Source: a virus. Taken from it: DNA of 24,779 nt. The position numbers and the translations under genes are program-made. Of the stretch, positions 6,893-14,797 are shown one piece after another (position 1 is the stretch's first letter; every line of letters begins with the position of its first letter). Location of the stretch: the IMG/VR virus record IMGVR_UViG_3300017971_000737, positions 1 to 24,779 of that record; one strand, given 5' to 3'. The notes under the pieces are model-generated. The model did not search any database. It saw only the letters and a program-made list of their open reading frames with translations, and was not told the DNA's origin.

Positions 6893-7852
6893 ATGGCAAC
6901 TCTTAATCAGAACACAAATTCTATCAGTGGGTATACAGAAGCATTTTACAATTCGTATACTGCTGGATACGAGGCAGTTCTTCAACAGAAGAAGCCTATG
7001 TATCAGGGTTTGCTTCGTGAAGAGCGAATAGAAGGCGAGAACGAGTCCTACGACTTCCTCGGCACTATTGAGCTTGACCAGAAGACGACCCGGTTTGAGG
7101 ATATTCCGATAGAGGATATGACTCATAACCGAAGATGGATTTCACCTGTATGGTATCGAAAAGGTATCTTTGTTGACAAGGAAGATGACATTGCCTTGCA
7201 CACTGACCCAACAAGCGATTATATCCAAGCGCTTGCTAAGGGTGAAATCAGAAAAGAAAATACTGTTATCACTGACGCCTTCTTTGGTAATGTAAGCGGT
7301 GGTAAGCTTCCGGGCGATGATACCTATGTATTGTCAACTTCGAAGTACACAACTGGTGGAGTAGGGAGAACTATCGCTCACGATGTTCAATCTGACTTTA
7401 CTGGCGGTGGCACATCAACTGGTCTTACGATTGAGAAATTGGTTCTTGCTCGCCAAGCACTGATGGAACTTGAGAACGACCCAGATGATATGTTCTACAT
7501 TGCAGTAGCACCTAAGCAGATGTCTGACTTGCTAAGGCAGGCAGAGACTCAGAGCATTGACACTAATATCATTCGCTCTTTAGTTTCTGGTGTTGTAAAT
7601 GAATACATGGGCTTTAGGTTTGTTGTTACCAACAACATCGTTATCGGTTCAAGCAATGACAGCGATAGCGATACAAATGTATTCAAATGTCCTGTATGGA
7701 CAAAAGAAGGAATGTTGTTTGCTAAACATGAGTCACCAATCTTTAACGTAGACTGGTTGCCTCGTAAACAGATTTGGCAAATTTCCGCACGTGTCGGAAT
7801 GAACGCAATCCGTATGGACGAAGATAAAGTGCTTGCACTTGAATGTATCTAA
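6893..7852 (+). CDS. Major capsid protein (HK97-fold, BPP-1 type)
   Basis: The 319-residue shell protein. It begins with a flexible N-arm (NQNTNSISGYTEAFYNSY) and then LQQKKPMYQGLLREERIEG and the conserved EDIPIEDMTHNRRWISP, typical of the BPP-1/podoviral coat family. DDIALHTDPTSDY and a run of short strands follow, and the C-terminal domain ends in GMNAIRMDEDKVLALECI, resembling the ARmDE segment of these coats. It follows the scaffold and has the strongest ribosome binding site in the window (AAGGAG), consistent with high expression. No cleavage site or protease domain is evident. Confidence 0.92.
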   Translation: MATLNQNTNSISGYTEAFYNSYTAGYEAVLQQKKPMYQGLLREERIEGENESYDFLGTIELDQKTTRFEDIPIEDMTHNRRWISPVWYRKGIFVDKEDDIALHTDPTSDYIQALAKGEIRKENTVITDAFFGNVSGGKLPGDDTYVLSTSKYTTGGVGRTIAHDVQSDFTGGGTSTGLTIEKLVLARQALMELENDPDDMFYIAVAPKQMSDLLRQAETQSIDTNIIRSLVSGVVNEYMGFRFVVTNNIVIGSSNDSDSDTNVFKCPVWTKEGMLFAKHESPIFNVDWLPRKQIWQISARVGMNAIRMDEDKVLALECI

Positions 7853-7864
7853 AGGAGATAAATT

Positions 7865-8347
7865 ATGGCAGCTTTAACTACAGCTAATGGTGTTAATAGC
7901 ACCAAGCGAGCAGCTATCCTTGCTGGTACTTCTGGTGTGGGTAGCTTTATTGACGGTGCAAACGAATTTGGTACAAAGATGCGAGTGTGTTACGATAGTT
8001 ACGTAGTCCCAACAGGTGACACTGCTGCGGCTGGTTTCGTAATCACTGCTGGTCGAGTACCAGAGGGTGCAAGGGTTATTGGTTTTCAGGTCACGAATAG
8101 TCAAACTGCTGCGGCAGTTACGGCTGACCTACAGCTAGTAGATAGCGATGGCAACATCACTCAAGCTACTGCTGCCGAGGCTTGGACTGACATGACCACT
8201 GCACAGGGTTTATTTATCCCTGCTTTGCAAGGTGTTCAGTTGACCAGACTCGATGAAGAGCATACAGTAACAGTTACTACCGCAGCACAGGCTATGGCCG
8301 CTGCCGAGCAACTGACTGTAAACACTCTTTACATTCTGGAAGATTAG
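7865..8347 (+). CDS. Probable capsid cement/decoration protein (Bbp16 position)
   Basis: A 160-residue low-charge, Ala/Thr-rich beta protein starting 12 bases after the coat gene behind AAGGAG (7852-7857). In BPP-1 the gene after the coat encodes a jelly-roll cement protein, and this product has the same size class and place. Visible features are a strand-rich core (AGRVPEGARVIGFQVTNS and DLQLVDSDGNI) and a C-terminus LTVNTLYILED. Sequence family membership is suggested by the EGARViGFeV-like segment but not proved. The transcript appears to end just after it (terminator 8355-8385), making a capsid plus cement expression unit. Confidence 0.75.
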   Translation: MAALTTANGVNSTKRAAILAGTSGVGSFIDGANEFGTKMRVCYDSYVVPTGDTAAAGFVITAGRVPEGARVIGFQVTNSQTAAAVTADLQLVDSDGNITQATAAEAWTDMTTAQGLFIPALQGVQLTRLDEEHTVTVTTAAQAMAAAEQLTVNTLYILED

Positions 8348-8354
8348 TTTTAAC

Positions 8355-8385
8355 GGGAGTGGGTTTCGGCTCACTCCCATATTTT
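8355..8385 (+). terminator. Intrinsic terminator after the capsid-cement pair
   Basis: GGGAGTG at 8355-8361 pairs perfectly with CACTCCC at 8372-8378. One G-U and one G-C pair extend the stem inward around a TTTCGG loop (8364-8369). The sequence after it is A/T-rich (ATATTTT), a moderate T tract. Placed 8 bases after a stop codon and before the tail module, it likely reduces read-through so that head proteins exceed tail proteins. Confidence 0.78.
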
Positions 8386-8398
8386 AATCGAGGTTATT

Positions 8399-9328
8399 AT
8401 GGCACTAACAACTACCGAGACACTGTGGAATGAATCGCTTGGCATGATAGGCGAATACGAAATAGAGGACGGCAATACAACTTCAAAGCAATATAGATTC
8501 TGCAATAGATTCTGGGAATCTACCAGAGATGAGGTTTTAGTTTCGCACTTGTGGAACGAGGCAATCGTATCTGTTGTTATACCAGAAGATACTGCGCCGC
8601 CATTGTTTGGATATGACTCAAGTTTCTCTATGCCATCTGGTGCTATTAGAATACTATCGGCAGATGATAGTTTCGGCGCAGACCAAAGAAGCGGAAACTC
8701 TGGTGTTTACCCTTGGGAAGTTCAAGGTACAAAGATTTATTCAGACGCAGGCGAAACACCACAAACATACGCAACGAACACTCAGTACAACTCTGGCGAA
8801 TACTTTTCCGCAACAGCCATAAACTATGCGACAGCAACGGCTTACGTTAAAGACCAGTTTGTTCAAAATGGCGGATTAGTGTATCAAGTACTTGCAAACT
8901 ACACATCAGACACGATTGCGAACGATATAACAGCAGGCAACTTAGGCACTGGCGTACAGGGTTCAACTGGGACTTATTCTGTAGACACTTCATATATATC
9001 TGATTCTGTATTGACGGACTTAGCCGCTGGCAACATATCAGCAAGTGGGCCATCTCAAAAAGTACTGTTCGTGACATACATAACGCAACTCACAGACGTA
9101 ACAAAATATTCACCAAGACTCCGTGATGCAATGGTAGTTGCATTGGCTGTAAAAATAATAACCCCTTTGACGAATGATACGAAGGGCAAGGTTGATTTGA
9201 TTAACCAGTTCGAGAGGCTGACAATGCCGAAAGCTAGGTCTGTTGATTCCCAGCAAGGTAAGCCTAAGCCAATATTCAATTCTGAGTGGATTCGCTCTAG
9301 GGTACAGGGGACTTACAATGCTTGGTAA
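8399..9328 (+). CDS. Tail tubular protein A-like gatekeeper with inserted carbohydrate-binding-like repeats
   Basis: The adaptor ring between portal and nozzle (T7 gp11-like). The N-terminal helical part (LWNESLGMIGEY, FCNRFWESTRDEVLVSHLWNEA) and C-terminal part (VLFVTYITQLTDVTKYSPRL, then DAMVVALAVKIITPL) match this family. Between them, residues about 118-220 are an insertion absent from T7 gp11. It contains YATATAYVKDQFVQNGGLVY, like CBM5/12 or fibre modules, and a repeated 15-residue unit at 168-182 and 199-213 with 7 identities (YxSDxxxxDxxAGNx). At 309 aa it is longer than T7 gp11 (196). The ribosome binding site is GAGG at 8390-8393. Confidence 0.83.
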   Translation: MALTTTETLWNESLGMIGEYEIEDGNTTSKQYRFCNRFWESTRDEVLVSHLWNEAIVSVVIPEDTAPPLFGYDSSFSMPSGAIRILSADDSFGADQRSGNSGVYPWEVQGTKIYSDAGETPQTYATNTQYNSGEYFSATAINYATATAYVKDQFVQNGGLVYQVLANYTSDTIANDITAGNLGTGVQGSTGTYSVDTSYISDSVLTDLAAGNISASGPSQKVLFVTYITQLTDVTKYSPRLRDAMVVALAVKIITPLTNDTKGKVDLINQFERLTMPKARSVDSQQGKPKPIFNSEWIRSRVQGTYNAW

Positions 9329-9821
9329 CAGCAAAGCAGACCACACAGCCATAGATAGCTACAATATAGTCAAAGAGGTTACTGGCGGCGCAACAGACAC
9401 GTTGCTCACGGCATTTCCATTCGGTGTAACATCTGGCGATATGGACTTGCTATCTGCAATAAATGGTGGTGCTGGCGAAGAAACAAAGGCGTATCGTCTT
9501 GAGATTCTAGTAACAGCCAAGCCTGCCGGAACTGGAACAATAGCAATTACAGGGGCATCTGAGGGCGGCCCTGAAGAGATGATTGGTATTATAGACATAG
9601 ACTGTACGGCAGATGTAGTAGAGTCCGGTGACTGGAGAGTTATAGACGTAATGGATTTAACATCATATCACCTAAATGGTTGCGGCATAGCAACGGCTGA
9701 TAGCGGAAATGACAGAGTAGCGAAGTTCGGGTTCGATGCAATTGGGTATAGATATATAAAGTTTTACGTTACTTCACTAACAACAATAACTGATTTAAGA
9801 ATTTATGCGAGGTATTTCTAA
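9318..9821 (+). CDS. Hypothetical beta-rich tail-module protein, 167 aa
   Basis: ATG 9318 is chosen: AGGGG at 9306-9310 is well placed, and an in-frame ATG at 9243 would lie deep in the preceding gene. The product has alternating short strands and Gly/Thr turns (AYRLEILVTAKPAGTGTIAI, then a central GCGIATADSGND) and ends in YRYIKFYVTSLTTITDLRIY. It has no helix-rich part, signal peptide or membrane segment. The beta-sandwich character and place between gatekeeper and nozzle genes suggest a virion protein, perhaps bound to the tail tube or head; no family is recognised. It overlaps the previous gene by 11 bases. Confidence 0.75.
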   Translation: MLGNSKADHTAIDSYNIVKEVTGGATDTLLTAFPFGVTSGDMDLLSAINGGAGEETKAYRLEILVTAKPAGTGTIAITGASEGGPEEMIGIIDIDCTADVVESGDWRVIDVMDLTSYHLNGCGIATADSGNDRVAKFGFDAIGYRYIKFYVTSLTTITDLRIYARYF

Positions 9822-10196
9822 ATGGAATCGACTACAGACAAAAGAAACGCAATAAACACTAAGCCGATATGGAGAAGGAAGTTAGCTCAATTTACTTGGG
9901 CAGCAGCGGTTTCAACTGGAGTCTCTAAAGACTTGGAGATAAACGGTAAAGTTAAGGCCATTGTTGGTGTTGCTAATGACTCAACAAATGCTATTACTTA
10001 TACTACAACCATAAAAGATGTAGATGGATATACACTGTATACCAAGGCTGATTGGGCAGAGGCGGCAACGGAAGTTGTTGTGTTCGACGCTGATACTATG
10101 GTATACATACCAGATGGCTCTACTGTAACAATCACTCCTTCAGGAGTTCCGGGCGCATCAACTGGTACATTTGACTTAACTCTTATAGGTGAGTAA
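9822..10196 (+). CDS. Hypothetical beta-rich tail-module protein, 124 aa
   Basis: After a basic N-terminal segment (NTKPIWRRKLAQFTW) the protein is strand-rich with Thr/Val alternation (AITYTTTIKDVDGYTLY and SGVPGASTGTFDLTLIGE), similar in style to the preceding gene product and possibly forming a pair with it. GAGG lies upstream of the start, which directly follows the previous stop. The end overlaps the nozzle start as TAATG, so translation of the nozzle is probably coupled to it. No family recognised; virion location inferred from context and composition. Confidence 0.75.
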   Translation: MESTTDKRNAINTKPIWRRKLAQFTWAAAVSTGVSKDLEINGKVKAIVGVANDSTNAITYTTTIKDVDGYTLYTKADWAEAATEVVVFDADTMVYIPDGSTVTITPSGVPGASTGTFDLTLIGE

Positions 10197-12409
10197 TGCC
10201 AATAAAGCAAATCAAAAACTCGTTTAACGCAGGTGAGCTTAGTGAATATATGGCTGGGCGAACTGACATTAACAAGTATCACAATGGATGTTCCAAACTG
10301 GTTAACGCAACCGTATTGCCTCACGGTGGTATAGTTAAGCGTTCTGGCACTGAGTATATAGGGCAATCGCCAAATAAGTGCAAGCTGTTCCCATTCGAGT
10401 TTTCTGTTGACGATGCCCTTGTTCTTGAGTTTAGCAATCTTCTAATCAGATTCTACAAAGACGGTGACAGGGTCTATGAGACTGCTAAGACCATAACTGG
10501 AATAACAAAAGCTGACCCAGCGGTTGTAACGATAGTTAGTCACGGATACTCGACAGGTGATTGGGTGTTTTTATCTGTAACTGGAATGTCTGAGGCTGAT
10601 GAAAAGATATACGAAATTACAAAGCTAACCAATGACACTTTCTCGCTACAAGATACTTTTGGCAACGACATTGACAGCACTGCATTTGGGACATTTACAT
10701 CTGGCACAGCATCTAAAGTTTATCAGATAGTCTCACCATATACATCAGAGGAAGCGTTTGAGATACACGTAACTCAGTCTGCTGACGTCATGTATATAGC
10801 ACACGAAGACCACCCTCCGCAGAAGTTGTCTCGTAACGGGGATACTGATTGGACGATAGAAGACGTTCCGTTTGTTGGTGGCCCATTCCTTACTGAGAAT
10901 CTAACAGATACGTATTTATTGGGATTTGCAAGGACAGGCGGTACGGCTAGGGATGGATACTATTTCCCTCCGGGAGCAACTGGCACATTAACCGCCACTG
11001 GTGGTCATGCACCATTCTTGGGGACTGCAAATGACGTGGGAACTTTATGGCAATTGAATCACACAAGGCCAGATAACTCTGACTCTAAGGCTGGGACTGG
11101 AAACTGGACTCAATCTGGAGCAGCTAACCCTAGTGCAGAGATAAGGGTTAAAGGTGACTTTAATTTAGATGCAGCTAACTTTGACGACAATATGACGGTT
11201 CTAGTGGAACGCAAGTCTGGTGCTGGTGAATGGCAAGAGTACAGGACGTTTACTGCCGCAGTAGCATATTCTGCCACAGAGACAGAAGATGATACTTTCT
11301 ATAGGGTAACTGTAACTGGTGCTAAGGCGGCATCAGAGGTGTCTTTCAGTGCGAAGAATCAGATAAATAACGGTATAGTGGTTGTTACATCTGCTGTTAG
11401 TACGACTGTAGCAAACGTAACAGTTATTGACCAAGTACTAAGCGATAATGCAACTGATAGCGCAGTGACTACTTCTATGTGGGCCGAGGGAGCATGGGGT
11501 GAGTTTAGGGGTTATCCAAGAACTGTTACATTTTTTGAAGATAGATTATGGTGGGCATCTAGTACAAATAATCCAGATACGCTCTGGTCTTCTAAGTCTA
11601 GCCAATATGAGGATATGTCATTTACAGCAGAGGGGCTAGATGATGAAGCTATAACATTCCCAATAAATGATAATGAAGTATCGCAAGTACAATGGATGCA
11701 GGCTAGACAGGTAATGGCTGTTGGTGCGGCAAACAAAGAGTATAGGTTCGGGGCAAGTGACCCAGATAAGCCAGTCACTCCATCTGATAGAAAGTCTACA
11801 CCGCAGACATCTTTCGGTAGTAATGAGATACAGCCAGTAATATTAAACAATGCAATATTCTTTTTCCAGAGACAGGGGCGGAAGCTAAGGGCTATGCAAT
11901 TCGATGCTATTAGTGAGAACTTCCAAGCTGATGACGCTACATTATTATCCAATACAATACTTGAGTCAGCCCCAACTTGCATGGCAGTACAGAGAGTCCC
12001 CGACTCGATTATATGGATTACTCGTTCTGATGGCACGTTGCTATCGTTTACATATGAGCCTGATGAAGAGGTATCTGGTTGGTCTAGGCATATTACTGGT
12101 GCGATGACAGCTAATATTATAGGAGGAACTGTTCAACCAACTGAAGCATTTGAGAGTGTAGCAGTTATACATGGCAGTATCGAGGATGAGGTATGGGTTT
12201 CTGTCAAGAGAGTAGTCAATGGAAACACCGTAAGATATATAGAAAAGTTTTCAACAAGAATTTTTGACCAATTGGATGAGGCTAACATGCTAGACTCTGC
12301 ATTAACGGAAGTATCGGGCAGTATTTCTGGAGAGTTGATTCTCGCTAGCGATACAGTGCGATACGGCTCTGGTGTTTATGGCTCATCGTTATACGGAGGT
12401 ACTACATAA
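10196..12409 (+). CDS. Nozzle / tail tubular protein B-like, N-terminal and central part
   Basis: The N-terminus NSFNAGELSEYMAGRTDINK and PHGGIVKRSGTEYIG (residues 8-56) are the hallmark of podoviral nozzle (tail tubular B or stabilisation) proteins that close the tail tube. Residues 108-155 contain an E1-FCCH-like segment (VSHGYSTGDWVFLS). A large beta-propeller-type middle follows, including the GYPRTVTFFEDRLWWA block near 437-452, usual for this family, and VWVSVKRVVNGNTVRYIEKF near the end. The protein then stops at YGSGVYGSSLYGG. The domain that normally follows (GLxHLEGxxV, LPYTMK, GTxQxRxKRI) is missing here and appears in the gene at 13164. 737 residues. Confidence 0.9.
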   Translation: MPIKQIKNSFNAGELSEYMAGRTDINKYHNGCSKLVNATVLPHGGIVKRSGTEYIGQSPNKCKLFPFEFSVDDALVLEFSNLLIRFYKDGDRVYETAKTITGITKADPAVVTIVSHGYSTGDWVFLSVTGMSEADEKIYEITKLTNDTFSLQDTFGNDIDSTAFGTFTSGTASKVYQIVSPYTSEEAFEIHVTQSADVMYIAHEDHPPQKLSRNGDTDWTIEDVPFVGGPFLTENLTDTYLLGFARTGGTARDGYYFPPGATGTLTATGGHAPFLGTANDVGTLWQLNHTRPDNSDSKAGTGNWTQSGAANPSAEIRVKGDFNLDAANFDDNMTVLVERKSGAGEWQEYRTFTAAVAYSATETEDDTFYRVTVTGAKAASEVSFSAKNQINNGIVVVTSAVSTTVANVTVIDQVLSDNATDSAVTTSMWAEGAWGEFRGYPRTVTFFEDRLWWASSTNNPDTLWSSKSSQYEDMSFTAEGLDDEAITFPINDNEVSQVQWMQARQVMAVGAANKEYRFGASDPDKPVTPSDRKSTPQTSFGSNEIQPVILNNAIFFFQRQGRKLRAMQFDAISENFQADDATLLSNTILESAPTCMAVQRVPDSIIWITRSDGTLLSFTYEPDEEVSGWSRHITGAMTANIIGGTVQPTEAFESVAVIHGSIEDEVWVSVKRVVNGNTVRYIEKFSTRIFDQLDEANMLDSALTEVSGSISGELILASDTVRYGSGVYGSSLYGGTT

Positions 12410-12873
12410 TGGCATTACCAACAGTAGGTGGTTCTGATGGCACTTGGGGCACTGAGCTTAATACTCATCTAAACGTCTCAATAGCTTCAGATGGAAAAAT
12501 AAAAGATGGCGCAGTAATGGAATCAAGCGATGCCCCAATAGATGATGCAGGTGTTGTGAACAAAAAATATGTTGATGACAAAGATTCATCTACCAATTTA
12601 GTTAAGGCGTATGGGCAAGTTGAGGCAAATGGAACGCTATCTGGTGGGCTTAATGTATCAACATCAAGGGATTCACTAGGTGTATATACACTTACTTTTG
12701 ACACAGATTTTGCAAATAAAAACTACGCATGTGTCGTAACAGTTGGCGAGACCCAAGGGCGTATGGCTATGTTTACTGATAAACAAGTTGGTTATTGTAA
12801 GGTTACAATAAGAACTGATGCTAACGCACTTGCTGACCACGGGTTTGATTTTATAGCAGTTGGGGTGCAATAG
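12409..12873 (+). CDS. Short tail-fibre-like protein, 154 aa
   Basis: The N-terminus LPTVGGSDGTWGTELNTHL is a common anchoring motif of phage fibres and minor tail proteins. APIDDAGVVNKKYVDDK at about 42-58 is the familiar fibre segment preceding a trimeric coiled coil or shaft. The C-terminal part, with YTLTFDTDFANKNYACVV and DHGFDFIAVGVQ, resembles the compact beta knob that ends many fibres. At 154 aa it would be a miniature fibre. It starts in a TAATG overlap with the nozzle gene behind GGAGG (12393-12397), so it is expressed with it. It sits between the two halves of the apparently split nozzle. Confidence 0.78.
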   Translation: MALPTVGGSDGTWGTELNTHLNVSIASDGKIKDGAVMESSDAPIDDAGVVNKKYVDDKDSSTNLVKAYGQVEANGTLSGGLNVSTSRDSLGVYTLTFDTDFANKNYACVVTVGETQGRMAMFTDKQVGYCKVTIRTDANALADHGFDFIAVGVQ

Positions 12874-12936
12874 CACTAGCGATGTTTACTCGCTCGTAAA
12901 ATGACACTAGAACATTAAAACAGGAAAAGGTTAAAT

Positions 12937-13164
12937 ATGAAGAAAATAGGTATGTCAGAAGGAAAAACTATAGTCTTGTTAAGCGACGTAGAGTTTACTG
13001 GACTCACAGGCAATCCAACTGGAGACTATTCAGATGGTTCAACGATAAGCCTTTCTGGATTGAAAGCCAAGTTAGATTTAGTCGATAACAATAAGCCGAA
13101 GTTGACTGGCTTGAAAACTCAATGTCAAGATGTAATTGACCAGATAACATCAGTGGGGCTTTAA
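12937..13164 (+). CDS. Hypothetical protein, 75 aa
   Basis: Begins MKKIGMSEGKTIVLLSDV and ends in a helix (LKTQCQDVIDQITSVGL); the middle is Gly/Thr/Ser-rich. AGGAAAAGG upstream provides the ribosome binding site. The gap of 63 bases before it holds a small AGCGA/TCGCT hairpin (12878-12894) without a T run. The stop forms a TAATG junction with the next gene. No family recognised. It and the fibre-like gene upstream together separate the nozzle halves; it could be a fibre attachment or assembly factor, but nothing in the sequence shows this. Confidence 0.68.
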   Translation: MKKIGMSEGKTIVLLSDVEFTGLTGNPTGDYSDGSTISLSGLKAKLDLVDNNKPKLTGLKTQCQDVIDQITSVGL

Positions 13165-13823
13165 TGTCGGATTTAATCTGTTTAGTTTCTAATCATGGTT
13201 ACTCAAATGGCGACCAAGTATTTGTGTCTTGGCTAAGTGACAGATACTTTGTAAGGCAAAAGACCGACAACGCCTTTAAGATTTCGTCCACAAACGACGA
13301 CTTAAATTTAGTTCAGTATACAGTAAATGTAACTGACGGGTTTGTCAGGTTTGATGACGGAACAGGTACATCTACGCTAACTGGACTAGAGCACTTAGAG
13401 GGAAGATTAGTTACAGTAACATCTGGCGGTGAGCTGATTGCTTCAGAAACCGTTACTGGTGGAGAAATAACTCTCCCAATCGAATTAACAACATTTCAAG
13501 TTGGCTTACCATACACTATGAAGGTAAGGACTATGAGGCTGTCTATACCTGAAAGCGGAACCGTTCAGTCTAGGATTAAGCGCATAAACGAAAACGTAAC
13601 TAGATATATTCGCACCAAAGGCGGTAGGTCAGGTCAGGAATATAATGGCAAAGAATATCTCGTTGATATGGACACTACGTTTTCAAGCCAATCTCAAGAC
13701 GACACAAAGTTAACTAGTGGTGGTTTCACGGAAGATGCTTATACAACTATCACTTCAGAGACTCCATTCCCGTGTACTATTTTAGCAACAATCATTTCCG
13801 TAGAGATAGAAGAGAGAAGATGA
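13164..13823 (+). CDS. Detached C-terminal domain of the nozzle / tail tubular protein B
   Basis: Residues 76-140 hold LEHLEGRLVTVTSGGEL, a strand-rich stretch with EITLPI, VGLPYTMKVRTMRL and GTVQSRIKRINENV. In full-length nozzle proteins of BPP-1-like and related phages this series (GLxHLEGxxVxVxxDG, vGLPY, GTxQGRxKRI) forms the C-terminal domain. The first 40 residues (VSNHGYSNGDQVFVS) repeat the FCCH-like segment seen in the large nozzle gene. It is an intact gene with its own start, coupled by TAATG to the gene before it, so it reads as a stable two-gene arrangement rather than decay. It probably assembles with the 737-residue part. Confidence 0.8.
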   Translation: MSDLICLVSNHGYSNGDQVFVSWLSDRYFVRQKTDNAFKISSTNDDLNLVQYTVNVTDGFVRFDDGTGTSTLTGLEHLEGRLVTVTSGGELIASETVTGGEITLPIELTTFQVGLPYTMKVRTMRLSIPESGTVQSRIKRINENVTRYIRTKGGRSGQEYNGKEYLVDMDTTFSSQSQDDTKLTSGGFTEDAYTTITSETPFPCTILATIISVEIEERR

Positions 13824-14245
13824 TAAACATAGAACTATATCAAAAAGGTGATTGGGATAAGATAGAGACTCCTGTAGAGCCATTTGTCCCAGAGTTCGGA
13901 GATGGCGAGTTTGATAAACTTGCAGAACACGGAATAGCAGTTACAGCAACAGACGAAGACGGTGTGTTTGCATGTGGCGGTGTCACTTTATTGAATGATG
14001 AATCTGGGACAGTATGGGTTAAAATAAGAAACACTCCAGCAATAAGCCCAATCTCAATGGCAAGGTGCGTAAGAGAGGTTTTTGATATAATGGTAAACTC
14101 GGTAGGCGGTTGCGATATTTCAACCTACGTCTTAGACGGTTTCACTAAAGGTGAGAAACTTGCTAGGTTTATAGGCATGGAAAAGAATTGTAAATCGGTA
14201 GAGTTTAATAATCATAAATATAATAGATTTACTATGGTGGTATAA
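13820..14245 (+). CDS. GNAT-like internal virion protein (T7 gp13 position), 141 aa
   Basis: The fold outline is GNAT-like: a strand pair at GIAVTATDEDGVFACGGVTL, a strand VWVKIR, the helix MARCVREVFDIMVNS, a strand STYVLDGFTKG, then ARFIGMEKNCKS. The order (central VxACGGV, later FTKGEKLARFIGM) is that of acetyltransferase-fold proteins that stand in the T7 gp13 place before the gp14-like gene. T7 gp13 is needed for assembly and shows no known catalysis. A clear acetyl-CoA pyrophosphate loop (R/QxxGxG/A) is not evident, so enzyme activity is doubtful. ATG 13820 overlaps the previous stop behind GAGAGAAG. Confidence 0.75.
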   Translation: MINIELYQKGDWDKIETPVEPFVPEFGDGEFDKLAEHGIAVTATDEDGVFACGGVTLLNDESGTVWVKIRNTPAISPISMARCVREVFDIMVNSVGGCDISTYVLDGFTKGEKLARFIGMEKNCKSVEFNNHKYNRFTMVV

Positions 14246-14796
14246 TGGCTACAGCAGCACTATTATTCGGAACGGCGGCGACAGGAACGGCAGCGGCAAC
14301 TACTGGCTTAATTGGTACAGCAGGTGCTTTTTCACTTGGCACTGCTGCGACAACGGCTGGCCTTGGCTTAGCAGCTACAAGTCAAATACAGCAAGGAAGA
14401 ATAGCCGAGGCTCAAGGTAGCTTTGCTGAGAAAGTAGCATTGCGTAACCAACAGGCTTTAGAGCGACAAAGATTGGCAGAAATTGAAGCTGGCAAGATAG
14501 AAGAGGGGCGAATATCTCGCAAGGAGAGGTTTGTCCGAGCAGCAAATATAGCCGCTGGCGCTAAGTCTGGTGGGCTACTGGCTGGTTCTTCATTGAATAC
14601 ATTGGCAGACGCAGCCTTCCAATTTTCTCTTGACAGGAATATTGCACGCCGAAACGCTTTATTACGAGGACAAGAACTTTCTAGTAGAGGTGATATTATG
14701 GCTTCACAAGGTAGGTTCGCTAAGTCTACTGGCAAGGCTAGACAAAGAGCTTCGCTGATAGGTGCAGGCGGTTCAGTATTAAAAGGATTTGCATAA
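14245..14796 (+). CDS. Internal virion protein (T7 gp14-like ejection protein), 183 aa
   Basis: The N-terminal 45 residues are an Ala/Gly/Thr-rich hydrophobic stretch with small side chains (GTAATTAGLGLAAT), followed by a long charged helix (QQGRIAEAQGSFAEKVALRN, ERQRLAEIEAGKIEEGRI) and a second helical part with GGLLAGSSLNTLADAAFQFS. This layout is that of gp14-type ejection proteins, which leave the capsid first and form a pore in the outer membrane of Gram-negative hosts. Place after the GNAT-like gene and before two larger internal proteins agrees. Starts in a TAATG junction. Confidence 0.8.
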   Translation: MATAALLFGTAATGTAAATTGLIGTAGAFSLGTAATTAGLGLAATSQIQQGRIAEAQGSFAEKVALRNQQALERQRLAEIEAGKIEEGRISRKERFVRAANIAAGAKSGGLLAGSSLNTLADAAFQFSLDRNIARRNALLRGQELSSRGDIMASQGRFAKSTGKARQRASLIGAGGSVLKGFA

Positions 14797-14797
14797 T

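Noticed and set aside
9243-9317. Upstream ATG extending the 9318 gene by 25 residues
   Set aside because: It lies within the conserved end of the gatekeeper gene and lacks a ribosome binding site, while ATG 9318 has AGGGG at ideal spacing.
11512-12036. Minus-strand reading frame of 174 codons within the nozzle gene
   Set aside because: Contained in a confidently identified nozzle gene; Cys/Ser/Leu-rich shadow sequence with no context.
12874-12936. AGCGA/TCGCT hairpin after the mini-fibre gene as a terminator
   Set aside because: The stem is only 5 bp with a 7-base loop and no T run follows; downstream genes appear to be in the same operon.
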